64,000 nt of DNA from Kitasatospora humi (GTDB lineage: Bacteria > Actinomycetota > Actinomycetes > Streptomycetales > Streptomycetaceae), in contig NZ_JAJJPA010000006.1 of assembly GCF_020907985.1 (NCBI RefSeq), positions 202,628-266,627 of the forward strand. The letters are read 5' to 3'. Positions 34,306 through 42,881 of the stretch are shown here, piece by piece. The notes beneath the pieces are model-generated. The model saw only the letters and a program-made list of their open reading frames with translations. It had not been told where the DNA came from and ran no database searches. Numbering within the stretch: position 1 is the first letter of the stretch; each line of letters begins with the position of its first letter. A program made the position numbers and the translations under genes.

Positions 34306-34608
34306 TCAGAGCGCGAGCCACCGCCCGTCCTCGAACTCGGCGGGCACCTCGTCCACCCAGGGGTCGATGCCGCGCCGCTCCAACTCTGCGAACCAGCGGT
34401 CCCGTTGTGACTCGGGCAGCCGCCGGCCGCACCATGGGCAGAACTCGATCCCGATGATCGACGCACCGCCGTCATGGATGATCAGCCCGTACTCCTGGTA
34501 CTTGGCGGCGAAGTGGACGAGGGCGTCGGGACACTCGAACGGGTCGTCGTGCTGGTCGCACTGCCGGCCGGCGTGGTACGTCATGGTTTCGCAGCAGTGG
34601 TGGGCCAT
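34306..34608 (-). CDS. DUF6980-like small cysteine-rich protein
   Basis: A 100-residue protein with the conserved pattern MAHHCCETM, HDDPFECPDALVHFAAKYQEYGL and FCPWCGRRLPES, then DRWFAELERRGIDP. The C-x2-C pair plus the N-terminal CC suggest a bound metal. Such proteins are conserved in actinobacteria with no assigned function. It has no obvious operon partner. Confidence 0.8.
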   Translation of the reverse strand: MAHHCCETMTYHAGRQCDQHDDPFECPDALVHFAAKYQEYGLIIHDGGASIIGIEFCPWCGRRLPESQRDRWFAELERRGIDPWVDEVPAEFEDGRWLAL

Positions 34609-34684
34609 GGCCTCGACTCCTGGTCGATCGTCACGTGGTCGACGTCGAAGTAGACCACGGCCGGAACGCACCTCGAGTCCCGGC

Positions 34685-35620
34685 TCAGTCGAAGGCACCC
34701 CGGAGGAACTCGGTGACCTCCGTCCGTGCGGCCTCGGCGGGCTGCCCCACCACGCCGGGCAGGCTGAGGAAGGCGTGCCCGGCGTCCGGGTACTCGGTGA
34801 GCCGCACCGACGTCCCGGCCGCGCGCAGGCGTTCGGCGTAGCGGCGGCCGTGGTCGGCGAGCGGGTCACGGGCCGGCAGCACCACCAGCGCCGGGGCGAG
34901 ACCGCTCAAGTCGTCGGCGTGCAGCGGTGAAACAGCACCCGGGTCAGCACCAGGCAGCACGGCCAGGCGCTGGATCAGGCGCAGTTGGGGCACGGTGAGC
35001 GTCGGGCTCTGGGCGTACTCGGTGATCGAGGGGTGGTCGAACATCGCCTCGGTCACGTCGACGACGGGGTTGACCAGCACCTGCGCCCTCAAGTCCAGGC
35101 CGGCCCCGCGGGCCCGGGTGGCGGCCAGCGCGGCGATCAGACCGCCGCAGCTCTCACCGAAGACGGCGACGCGCGCCGGATCGATGCCCAACTCCTCAGC
35201 GTGGCGCACCACGTGGGAGAGCTCCTGCCAGCCGTCGTCGACCGCCGCCGCCAGCGGGGTGTCCGGGGCGAGCAGGCGATGTTCCACCGAGACGACCACG
35301 GCGGGCAGCCGGGCGGCGAGGTGGCTGTTGACCCAGTCACTCTGCACCGCCGTGCCCACGAACCCGCCCCCGTGCACGTGCACCACCACGGGCAGGTCAC
35401 CGTGCTGCTCGGCCGACGTCGGCCGGTGCACCCGGACCGGGAGGCGGCGGCCCGGCAGCGCCAGCTCCTGCCAGTCGATCACCGCCTCCGGGTCCGGCTC
35501 CCCGGTGAACGCACGCATCGCCGGCGATGCCCGCCTGCGGTTCTCCCTCTCCCGGTAGGCGGCCAGTTCCCCGGCGCTCATCGCCACCCAGTCCGGCTGT
35601 TCCGCTAATGCCTGGCTCAT
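34685..35620 (-). CDS. HSL-type alpha/beta hydrolase (esterase/lipase)
   Basis: A 311-residue hydrolase. The oxyanion-hole motif HVHGGGFVG is near residue 82, the nucleophile elbow GESCGG near 153, the catalytic Asp region LPARDPLADHG and the catalytic His in YPDAGHAFLS. Hormone-sensitive-lipase-type enzymes cleave short-chain esters. It is divergent from a TetR gene that probably controls it. Confidence 0.9.
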   Translation of the reverse strand: MSQALAEQPDWVAMSAGELAAYRERENRRRASPAMRAFTGEPDPEAVIDWQELALPGRRLPVRVHRPTSAEQHGDLPVVVHVHGGGFVGTAVQSDWVNSHLAARLPAVVVSVEHRLLAPDTPLAAAVDDGWQELSHVVRHAEELGIDPARVAVFGESCGGLIAALAATRARGAGLDLRAQVLVNPVVDVTEAMFDHPSITEYAQSPTLTVPQLRLIQRLAVLPGADPGAVSPLHADDLSGLAPALVVLPARDPLADHGRRYAERLRAAGTSVRLTEYPDAGHAFLSLPGVVGQPAEAARTEVTEFLRGAFD

Positions 35621-35638
35621 GTCGTCTCCGGTCGCGTA

Positions 35639-35686
35639 GTTTCGATACCTGAGGTTTCGATACCTAAGGTAGCGTAACGAGCTACC
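35639..35686. promoter_or_regulatory. Candidate TetR operator cluster
   Basis: GTTTCGATACCT occurs twice (35639-35650, 35654-35665), and GGTAGC/GCTACC form a 6-base inverted repeat around 7 bases (35668-35686). All lie in the 74-base gap between the esterase and TetR starts. Confidence 0.55.
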
Positions 35687-35694
35687 CTGGGGAA

Positions 35695-36318
35695 ATGCCT
35701 TCTTCCCCCCGGCCTCCCGGCCGCCCGCGCACCGGCGTCACCACCGAGGTCTTCGCCGCCACCCTGCGCACCGTCCAGGAGTTCGGCTACGCCCGTGCCA
35801 CCGTGGAGCGCATCGCCGCCAGGGCCGGAGTCGCGAAGACGACGGTCTACCGCCGCTGGCCCTCCAAGGGCGAGCTGATCGTGGACTGCCTGCTCGACGC
35901 GTTCGGGCCGGCGCCCCTCGAGAAGGACGCCGGCCGGGCCGAGCTCATGTCCACGACCATCCGCTGGATCGCGGCGAAGATCGGCGAGCCCGGGGTGGGC
36001 GACGCCTTCGCCGGCGTCTTCAGCGACGCCGTCAGCGACCCGGCCCTGCGGGAGGTCCTGGCCGCGCGCTTGCAGGAGCCCTACCGGCTCGCCCTGCTGA
36101 GCGCGCTCGACGAGCCCTCGCAGCGGGTCCTGTTCTTCATCGACGTCGTCGTCGGCACCCTGCTGCACCGGATGGGCATGACCGGCGAGCCGATGGTCGA
36201 CGCCGACGTCGACGCCCTGGTCGAGATGGTGCTGCGGTACTTCGCCGCGGAGGACCAGCCGGCCGACCTGCCCCGGAAGGCCGATCCAGGTGCCCCGCTA
36301 AAATCGGCCCCATCATGA
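35695..36318 (+). CDS. TetR-family regulator
   Basis: A 207-residue protein: a Pro/Arg-rich lead-in, helix-turn-helix (VERIAARAGVAKTTVYRRWPSKGELIVDCL) and a C-terminal TetR_C_11-like domain. It is divergent from the esterase gene, and its stop overlaps the ABC-F start by 4 bases. It may therefore couple esterase and ABC-F expression. Confidence 0.9.
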   Translation: MPSSPRPPGRPRTGVTTEVFAATLRTVQEFGYARATVERIAARAGVAKTTVYRRWPSKGELIVDCLLDAFGPAPLEKDAGRAELMSTTIRWIAAKIGEPGVGDAFAGVFSDAVSDPALREVLAARLQEPYRLALLSALDEPSQRVLFFIDVVVGTLLHRMGMTGEPMVDADVDALVEMVLRYFAAEDQPADLPRKADPGAPLKSAPS

Positions 36319-37952
36319 GCGCGACTCTCGTAACCAAGGACCTGGCCGCCGGCCACGGTGAGCGGACCCTCTTCAGCGGCCTCGACCTGGTGGTGGCGCC
36401 CGGGGAAGTGGTCGGCCTGGTCGGGGTGAACGGCGCCGGCAAGTCGACGCTGCTGCGGCTGCTGGCGGGGCTGGACCGGCCGGAGCACGGGAGCATCGCG
36501 CTCAGCCCGCCGACCGCCACCGTGGGCCACCTGCCGCAGGAGCCCGAGCGCCGCCCCGGCGAGTCGGTGCGCGCGTTCCTGGAGCGGCGCACCGGAGTGG
36601 CCGCCGCCCAGGCGGCGCTCGACGCCGCCACCGAGGCGCTGGTGGCCGAGGCCCCGGGTGCCGACGACGCCTACGCGGACGCCCTGGACCGCTGGCTCGA
36701 TCTGGGCGGTGCCGACCTCGCGGAGCGCGCCGAGCAGGTGGCCGACTCGCTCGGCCTCACCGTCAGCCTGGACCTGGAGATGGCCTCGCTCTCCGGTGGC
36801 CAGGCGGCCCGCGCGGGGCTGGCCTCGCTGCTGCTCTCCCGCTACGACGTCTTCCTGCTGGACGAGCCGACCAACGACCTGGACCTGGACGGGCTGGAGC
36901 GGCTGGAGGCGTTCGTCCGGAACCTGCGCGCCGGCACCGTGCTGATCAGCCACGACCGCGAGTTCCTGGCCCGCACGGTGACCCGGGTGCTGGAGCTGGA
37001 CCTGGCGCAGCAGCAGGTCAACCTCTACGGCGGCGGCTACGAGTCGTACCTGGAGGAGCGGGCCCGGTCCCGCCGGCACGCCCGTGAGGAGTACGAGGAG
37101 TACGCGGACACCAAGGCGTCGCTGGAGGCCCGCGCCCGGATGCAGAAGTCCTGGGCGGACAAGGGCACCCGCAACGCGCTGAAGAAGAGCCCGGACAACG
37201 ACAGGATCCGCAAGGCCGCCGCGGTCTCCTCCTCCGAGAAGCAGGCCGCCAAGGCCAAGCAGACCCAGCGGATGATCGAGCGCCTGGAGGTGGTCGAGGA
37301 GCCGCGCAAGGAGTGGGAGCTGCGGATGGAGATCGCCGTCGCCCCGCGCTCCGGCTCGGTGGTCGCGACGCTGCGCCAAGCGGCCCTGGACCGTGGCGAC
37401 TTCAGCTTCGGCCCGGTGGACCTGCAGATCGACTGGGCGGACCGGGTGGCGATCACCGGCGCCAACGGGTCGGGCAAGTCCACGTTGCTGGCTGCCCTGT
37501 TGGGGCGTCTAGAGCTGGACTCCGGCCAGGCGTCGCTGGGTTCGGGCGTGGTGGTCGGCGAGGTCGACCAGGCACGCGGTCTGTTCTTCGGCCAGGAGAC
37601 CCTGCTGGCCGCGTTCGGCGCCGCCGTGCCGGAGCTGAACGAGGCCGATGTCCGCACCCTGCTGGCCAAGTTCGGCCTCAAGGCGGTGCACGTGCTGCGC
37701 CCGGCCGACACCCTCTCCCCGGGCGAGCGGACCCGGGCGGCGCTGGCGCTGCTGCAGGCGCGCGGGGTGAACCTGCTGGTGCTGGACGAGCCGACCAACC
37801 ACCTCGACCTGCCGGCCATCGAGCAGTTGGAATCGGCGCTCGCCTCCTACACCGGCACCCTGCTGCTGGTCACCCACGACCGCCGGATGCTGGAGTCGGT
37901 CGCGGTGAACCGCCGGATCTCGATGGCCGACGGGCAGCTGACGGAGGTTTAG
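36315..37952 (+). CDS. ABC-F family ATP-binding cassette protein
   Basis: A 545-residue protein with two ATPase cassettes: Walker A GVNGAGKST (about 40) and GANGSGKST (about 385), signatures LSGGQ and LSPGE, and Walker B FLLDEPTND and LVLDEPTNH. The second signature is LSPGE, as in several ribosome-associated ABC-F proteins. A lysine-rich linker (about 255-330) joins the domains. It is coupled to the TetR gene by an ATGA overlap and is likely a resistance or translation factor. Confidence 0.92.
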   Translation: MSATLVTKDLAAGHGERTLFSGLDLVVAPGEVVGLVGVNGAGKSTLLRLLAGLDRPEHGSIALSPPTATVGHLPQEPERRPGESVRAFLERRTGVAAAQAALDAATEALVAEAPGADDAYADALDRWLDLGGADLAERAEQVADSLGLTVSLDLEMASLSGGQAARAGLASLLLSRYDVFLLDEPTNDLDLDGLERLEAFVRNLRAGTVLISHDREFLARTVTRVLELDLAQQQVNLYGGGYESYLEERARSRRHAREEYEEYADTKASLEARARMQKSWADKGTRNALKKSPDNDRIRKAAAVSSSEKQAAKAKQTQRMIERLEVVEEPRKEWELRMEIAVAPRSGSVVATLRQAALDRGDFSFGPVDLQIDWADRVAITGANGSGKSTLLAALLGRLELDSGQASLGSGVVVGEVDQARGLFFGQETLLAAFGAAVPELNEADVRTLLAKFGLKAVHVLRPADTLSPGERTRAALALLQARGVNLLVLDEPTNHLDLPAIEQLESALASYTGTLLLVTHDRRMLESVAVNRRISMADGQLTEV

Positions 37953-37981
37953 ACCACCTCGGGTGGGTGGATACCCGTCAT

Positions 37982-38635
37982 GTGACCACCCACCCCACCG
38001 TCCCGCTGCACCCGCACGTGGTGCCGCCGCACCAGGCCGAGGCGCGCGCCCGGGGCTTCCACGACGTCATGGCCCGCCGCCGGACCGTTCGCGACTACTC
38101 CCCGCGCCCGCTGCCGGCGGGCGTGCTGGAGTGGGCGATCCGTACCGCGGCGACGGCGCCCAGTGGCGCGCACGTCCAGCCGTGGCGGTTCGTGGTCGTC
38201 ACCGATCCGGAGCGCAAGCGGCGGCTCCGCGAGGCGGCGGAGGCCGAGGAGCGCGAGTTCTACGAGCACCGCGCCTCCGAGGAGTGGCTGGCCGCGCTCG
38301 CCCCGATCGGCACCGACTGGCACAAGCCGTTCCTGGAGGACGCGCCGGCCGTGATCGTCGTCTTCGAGGTGCACAAGGGCCCCGACTCACCGCGCCCCTA
38401 CTACACCAAGGAGTCGGTCGGCATCGCGGTCGGCCTGCTGCTGGCCACCCTGCACCAGGCCGGCCTGGCGACCCTCACCCACACCCCGAGCCCCATGCGG
38501 TTCCTCAACGCGGTGTGCGAGCGCCCGCCCGAGGAGCGCGCCGCCTATGTGATCCCGGTCGGCTACCCGGCCGACGGCGCCCGAGTGCCGCACCTGCACC
38601 GCAAGGAGCTGGACGAGGTGCTGGTGCGGCTGTAA
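37982..38635 (+). CDS. Nitroreductase-family protein
   Basis: A 217-residue FMN-dependent nitroreductase-fold protein: RRRTVRDYSPRPLP start motif, TAATAPSGAHVQPWRFVVVTD, ESVGIAVGLLLATLHQAGLATLTHTP and the final VGYPADGA. This pattern resembles iodotyrosine deiodinase/BluB-like members. Start GTG 37982 is inferred from homology; there is no good SD. The gap after the ABC-F gene is 29 bases, so read-through is possible. Confidence 0.85.
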   Translation: MTTHPTVPLHPHVVPPHQAEARARGFHDVMARRRTVRDYSPRPLPAGVLEWAIRTAATAPSGAHVQPWRFVVVTDPERKRRLREAAEAEEREFYEHRASEEWLAALAPIGTDWHKPFLEDAPAVIVVFEVHKGPDSPRPYYTKESVGIAVGLLLATLHQAGLATLTHTPSPMRFLNAVCERPPEERAAYVIPVGYPADGARVPHLHRKELDEVLVRL

Positions 38636-38675
38636 CACGGCGAAATCCGCTGGGCGGCGACCGGAACCGGCTGCC

Positions 38676-39287
38676 ATGATGCTTGACATGAACCACACTG
38701 ACGACGGCCCTGTCAGTCTCGCGCCGGCCACCACCGCCCGGCCGCCCGAGCTGCTCGACCTGCCCGACGGATTCGTACTGCGCCGCCGCACCCTGGCGGA
38801 CGCCGACACCGTCAACGAGGTGATCGTCCGCGACCTCGACCACCTGCGCCCGTGGATGGCCTGGGCCGCGAACGCCCCGACCCTCGAGCGCTCCCGGGAG
38901 ATGACCAAGATCGGCTGGCAACTCTGGGAGGACGGCACCGACTTCATGTACGTGCTGGGCCGGGCCGACCAACCGGGCAGTGTGCTGGGCATGTTCGGCC
39001 TGCACCGGCGGATCGGGCCGGGCGCGATCGAGATCGGCTACTGGGTGGCCCGCGAGTACACCGGCCGTTCGCTGGCCACCAACGGCGCCGCCGCGCTCAC
39101 CGGGGCCGCCCTGGCGCTGCCCGACATCGAGCGGGTGGAGATCCACTGCGACCAGGCGAACGCGGCCAGCGCCGCGGTGCCGCGCAAGCTGGGCTACCGG
39201 CTCGATCGGGTGCACGAGGAGTCTCCCACCACCCCGGCCGAGACCGGCAAGAAGCTGATCTGGATCAAGGAGCGGGCCGCCTGCTGA
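38676..39287 (+). CDS. GNAT-family N-acetyltransferase (RimJ/RimL type)
   Basis: A 203-residue protein. The segment FVLRRRTLADADTVNEVI opens the fold, IEIGYWVAREYTGRSLATNGAAAL is the acetyl-CoA-binding region, and VEIHCDQANAASAAVPRKLGY is the last conserved block, as in RimJ/RimL-type acetyltransferases. ATG 38676 or 38688 could be used. The gene is convergent with the acyl-CoA dehydrogenase gene across a tandem-repeat region. Confidence 0.87.
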   Translation: MMLDMNHTDDGPVSLAPATTARPPELLDLPDGFVLRRRTLADADTVNEVIVRDLDHLRPWMAWAANAPTLERSREMTKIGWQLWEDGTDFMYVLGRADQPGSVLGMFGLHRRIGPGAIEIGYWVAREYTGRSLATNGAAALTGAALALPDIERVEIHCDQANAASAAVPRKLGYRLDRVHEESPTTPAETGKKLIWIKERAAC

Positions 39288-39326
39288 CGCCCGCCGCCGC
39301 GGAATCACACCGCGACCACCCCGGCC

Positions 39327-39442
39327 CGGCCGGCCGGCTCACAACCGGACCACCGCGGCCCGGCCGGCCGGCTCACAACCGGACCACCGCGGCCCGGCCG
39401 GCCGGCTCACAACCGGACCACCGCGGCCCGGCCGGCCGGCTC
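39327..39442. repeat. 34-bp tandem repeats copied from a gene 3' end
   Basis: Three full 34-base units (39327-39360, 39361-39394, 39395-39428) and a partial fourth (39429-39442). Read on the minus strand, each unit encodes R-A-A-V-V-R-L-stop, a near copy of the authentic R-A-A-M-V-R-A-stop end of the acyl-CoA dehydrogenase gene that ends at 39441. Confidence 0.85.
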
Positions 39443-41075
39443 AGGCCCGGACCATCGCGGCCCGGCTGATCAGCGTCTCGGTGTCCACCCCCGTCGGCAG
39501 CGTGCCGAAGGCGGCGCCGTGGTCGCCGCCCAGCCGGGAGACGCAGAACGCGTCGGCCACCGCCGCCGGGGCGTGCCGGACCAGCAGCGCGGCCTGCAGC
39601 GTGACGGCCAGCTGCTCCACCACCCGCCGGGTGCGGTACTCGATCTCGCTGGTGTCGCCGAGCTGCTTGCGCAGCCCGGCGACCGCCGCGTCCAGGTGGC
39701 GGTCGGCACCGGCCACCGCCTCCAGCTCGGCGAAGAAGGCCTCCACCGAGCGCGGGTTGCGGGCCATCGCGCGCAGCGCGTCCAACGCCGCGACGTTGCC
39801 CGAGCCCTCCCAGATCGAGACCAGCGGCGCCTCCCGGTAGATCCGGGGCATGCCGGACTCCTCCGCGTAGCCGTTGCCACCCAGGCACTCCAGCGCCTCG
39901 GCGGCGTGCGCCGGACCGCGCTTGCAGGTCCAGTACTTGGTGACGGCCAGCGCCAGTCGGCGGAAGTCGGCCTCGTCCTCGTCACCGGCCAGCGAGCGGT
40001 CGGTGGCCTCGGCCAGGCGCAGCGCGACGGTGCTGGCCGCCTCCGACTCCAGGGACAGGTCGGCCAGCACGTTGCGCATCAGCGGCTGGTGGATCAGTTC
40101 GGCGCCGAAGGCCTTGCGGTGGCTGGCGTGCTGCACGGCCCGCTGGACGGCCACCCGCATGCCTGCGGCGGCGCCCAGGGTGCAGTCCAGCCGGGTCATG
40201 TTGACCATCTCGATGATGGTCCGCACTCCGCGCCCCTCCTCGCCGACCAGCCAGCCGACCGCCTCCTCGTACTCCAGCTCGGACGAGGCGTTGGAGCGGT
40301 TGCCGAGCTTGTCCTTGAGCCGCTGGATCCGCAGGGCGTTGCGGGTGCCGTCCGGCAGCACCCGGGGCAGCAGGAAGCAGCTGAGCCCGCCCGGCGCCTG
40401 GGCCAGGGTCAGGAAGACGTCGGACATCGGCGCCGAGGTGAACCACTTGTGCCCGGTGAGGTGGTAGGTGCCGTCGCCGGCCGGCAGCGCCACCGTGGTG
40501 TTGGTCCGCACGTCCGAGCCGCCCTGCTTCTCGGTCATCGACATGCCGGCGATCAGGCCGCGCTTGCCGTGCGGCTCGCGCAGGCCGAAGTCGTAGTGCG
40601 GGGCGGCCAGCAGCGGCTCCAGCCAGGCGGCCAGCTCGGGGGTGGTGCGCAGGGCCGGGACGGCGGCGTAGGTCATCGAGATGGGGCAGCCGTGCCCGGC
40701 CTCCACCTGGCTCCACAGGTAGAACTTGGCGGCCCGGGCGGTGTGCGCCCCCGGGCGGGCGTCCTGCCAGGGCGCGGCGTGCAGGCCGTGCTCGACGGCG
40801 ACGGTCATCAGCTCGTGCCAGGCCGGGTGGAACTCGACCTCGTCGATGCGGTGGCCGAACCGGTCGTGGGTGTGCAGCACCGGCTCGTGCTCGTTGGCGA
40901 GGCGCCCCCACTCGGCGGCCTGCTCGGTGCCGGCCAGCCGGCCCAGCTCGTGCAGCTCGGGCAGCACCCAGTCGGCCCCGGCCCGGTGCAGCGCGGCGAG
41001 CATGGCCGGATCCTCGGCGGTGTTGTGCCCGTACGGCAGCGGAACCTGGTTGGTGACCTCGTGGGTGTGCGGCAC
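39441..41075 (-). CDS. AidB-like acyl-CoA dehydrogenase
   Basis: A 544-residue flavoprotein with AidB-type layout. GMSMTEKQGGSDVRTN (flavin/substrate region) is near residue 180, KWFTSAPMSDVFL follows, KLGNRSNASSELEY is mid-protein, and CLGGNGYAEESGMPRIYREAPLVSIWEGSGN is near residue 415. AidB-type enzymes have isovaleryl-CoA dehydrogenase-like activity and can bind DNA. GTG 41075 follows GGAG. It lies 26 bases after the cupin gene of the rppA operon but has its own inverted repeat upstream, so it may be separately regulated. Confidence 0.9.
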   Translation of the reverse strand: MPHTHEVTNQVPLPYGHNTAEDPAMLAALHRAGADWVLPELHELGRLAGTEQAAEWGRLANEHEPVLHTHDRFGHRIDEVEFHPAWHELMTVAVEHGLHAAPWQDARPGAHTARAAKFYLWSQVEAGHGCPISMTYAAVPALRTTPELAAWLEPLLAAPHYDFGLREPHGKRGLIAGMSMTEKQGGSDVRTNTTVALPAGDGTYHLTGHKWFTSAPMSDVFLTLAQAPGGLSCFLLPRVLPDGTRNALRIQRLKDKLGNRSNASSELEYEEAVGWLVGEEGRGVRTIIEMVNMTRLDCTLGAAAGMRVAVQRAVQHASHRKAFGAELIHQPLMRNVLADLSLESEAASTVALRLAEATDRSLAGDEDEADFRRLALAVTKYWTCKRGPAHAAEALECLGGNGYAEESGMPRIYREAPLVSIWEGSGNVAALDALRAMARNPRSVEAFFAELEAVAGADRHLDAAVAGLRKQLGDTSEIEYRTRRVVEQLAVTLQAALLVRHAPAAVADAFCVSRLGGDHGAAFGTLPTGVDTETLISRAAMVRA

Positions 41076-41085
41076 GGCCTGCTCC

Positions 41086-41097
41086 TACTCGTGAGTA
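41086..41097. promoter_or_regulatory. Inverted repeat before the acyl-CoA dehydrogenase gene
   Basis: TACTCGTGAGTA is a perfect 5-base inverted repeat around GT, lying between the cupin stop and the dehydrogenase start. The shape fits a TetR-family fatty-acid regulator site. Confidence 0.4.
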
Positions 41098-41101
41098 AGT
41101 G

Positions 41102-41677
41102 TCAGTCCCAGCGTGCCTCATCGTCCGCGGATTGGGGAGCCCCCACCGGCAGCGGCTGCCCGGGTACCAGCGGGGTCAGCTGCTCGACGTCCCAGCGGCG
41201 GCGCAGCTCCTCGACGGCACCGACCGGGGGCGCACCGTCGGCGAGCAGCTCGAACAGCTCCTCGAAGTAGCGCTCGTGGTCGGGTGGCGGGGCGGCCTGG
41301 AAGAGCATCCGGGCCGGGGTGGGGCCGGCGTTGGCGAAGCCGTGCGGGCAGCCGGGCGGCACGTGGATCAAGGCGCCGGCGGTGCCGCGGCGCACCCTAT
41401 CGCCGTCCGCGGAGCGCCAGTCCTGCCAGCCGCCGGCGGTGCGCACCTCGGGTTCGAAGGCGAACATGTCCACCTCGCCCTCCAGCACGTAGAAGAACTC
41501 CTCGCTCTTGGTGTGCCGGTGGGCACCGACGTCGAAGCCGACCGGGACCACCACCTCGAAGAGCGAGCCGACGCTGCTCCGCTCCCCCGTGATCTTGAAG
41601 GTGACGTGCTGGGCCGGTCCGAGCAGCGTCCGTCCGCCACCGGGCGGCAGGACCAGGCCGCTCAACGGGCGGCTCAC
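41102..41677 (-). CDS. Cupin-domain quinone-forming monooxygenase candidate (MomA-like)
   Basis: A 191-residue cupin. The metal-binding motif region reads VGAHRHTKSEEFFYVLEGEVDMF, with the second cupin motif in HVPPGCPHGFANAG. In streptomycetes a cupin monooxygenase (MomA) beside rppA oxidises tetrahydroxynaphthalene to flaviolin, and this gene has the same context. GTG 41677 overlaps the P450 stop by 4 bases, so the two are translationally coupled. The symbol is withheld because identity is inferred from position and fold. Confidence 0.8.
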   Translation of the reverse strand: MSRPLSGLVLPPGGGRTLLGPAQHVTFKITGERSSVGSLFEVVVPVGFDVGAHRHTKSEEFFYVLEGEVDMFAFEPEVRTAGGWQDWRSADGDRVRRGTAGALIHVPPGCPHGFANAGPTPARMLFQAAPPPDHERYFEELFELLADGAPPVGAVEELRRRWDVEQLTPLVPGQPLPVGAPQSADDEARWD

Positions 41678-42870
41678 CAGGTGACCGGCAGGGCGCGCGG
41701 TCCGCGGATCAACTCGCCCTTGCGCCACGGCACCTGATCGGCCGGCACGGCGAGTCGCAGGTCCGGCAGGCGGTTCAGCAGGGCCCGCAGCATGGTCTGG
41801 GTCTCCATCCGGGCGAAGGCCGCGCCGACGCAGTAGTGCGGGCCGTGGCCGAAGGCCAGGTGCGGATTGGGCTGCCGCTCGAAGTCCAGCTCGTCGGGGC
41901 GCTCGAAGACCGCCGGGTCGCGGTTGGCCGCCAGGTAGGAGGAGTGCACGGCCTCGCCCTCCTTGACGATCACTCCGCCCAGTTCGACGTCCTCGGTGGC
42001 GATCCGGGCCTGGCCGGTGGCGTTGCGGTGCGGCAGCCAGCGCAGCAGTTCCTCCACCGCCTGCGGCAGCAGCTCCGGCTCGTCGAGCAGCCGCCGCCAC
42101 AGGTGCGGGCGGGTGAGCAGGATGTAGGCCATGGTGCTGCTGTTGAAGCGCACCGAGTTCATGCCGCTGATCTGCATCAGCACCGCGAAGGCCACCAGTT
42201 GCTCGCGGGTCAGCTCGCCGTCCCGCTCGCCCTGGACCAGGTGGCTGAGCAGGTCGTCCTGCGGATCGGTGTGCCGCTGCTCGGCCAACTCGTCGAGGTA
42301 GGCGCCGATCTCCTTCTTGGCCCGCTCGCTCTCCTCGGGGCTGCGCGAGGCGGTGATGATCCGCACCGTCCAGTCGGCGACCTGCTCGCGTCCGGCCTCC
42401 GGGATGCCCATCAGCTCGCTCATGCCGTGCAGCGAGAACGGGGTGTAGTAGTGCTCCATCAGGTCGGCCGGCGGACCGTGGTGGACCATCGCGTCCAGCA
42501 ACCGGTCGGCCAGCGCCTCGGAACGCGCCCGCCGGGCCTCGATCTGCTTGCCGGTGAAGGCCCGGGAGGCGGCCCGGCGCAGCTTGGTGTGCTCGGGCGG
42601 GTCGGCGAAGCCCACCGCGTCCTGCAGCGGGATCGGGTTGGGCGCCAACCTGGTGACGTCCTGCTGCAGCAGCCTGGTCCGGCTGAACCGCGGGTCCGAG
42701 GTGACCTTGGTGACGTCGGCGTACTTGCCGGCCAGCCAGGCGTCACCGGTGCCGTGCGGCAGTCGGATCCGGCCCAGCTCCTCCCGGGTGAGAGTGTCGT
42801 GCAGCACCGGGTCGAAGTCCAACTCGTCCAGTTCGTCGACGGTCCAGAGGACCGGTTCGTTGTCCGACAT
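41674..42870 (-). CDS. Cytochrome P450 of the rppA operon (CYP158-like role)
   Basis: A 398-residue P450. The heme-binding loop is FGHGPHYCVGAAFARME, the ExxR pair is in VEELLRW, and the I-helix segment reads ISGMNSVRFNSS, lacking the usual acidic-Thr pair. P450s beside rppA (P450mel, CYP158A2) couple flaviolin or tetrahydroxynaphthalene into dimers and polymers that form HPQ melanin. Some of these also lack the conserved Thr. It starts 11 bases after the rppA gene. Confidence 0.9.
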   Translation of the reverse strand: MSDNEPVLWTVDELDELDFDPVLHDTLTREELGRIRLPHGTGDAWLAGKYADVTKVTSDPRFSRTRLLQQDVTRLAPNPIPLQDAVGFADPPEHTKLRRAASRAFTGKQIEARRARSEALADRLLDAMVHHGPPADLMEHYYTPFSLHGMSELMGIPEAGREQVADWTVRIITASRSPEESERAKKEIGAYLDELAEQRHTDPQDDLLSHLVQGERDGELTREQLVAFAVLMQISGMNSVRFNSSTMAYILLTRPHLWRRLLDEPELLPQAVEELLRWLPHRNATGQARIATEDVELGGVIVKEGEAVHSSYLAANRDPAVFERPDELDFERQPNPHLAFGHGPHYCVGAAFARMETQTMLRALLNRLPDLRLAVPADQVPWRKGELIRGPRALPVTW

Positions 42871-42881
42871 CCGAAGCCCTT

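Noticed and set aside
39327..39442. CRISPR array
   Set aside because: The 34-base units are directly abutting with no spacers and are derived from an adjacent gene end.
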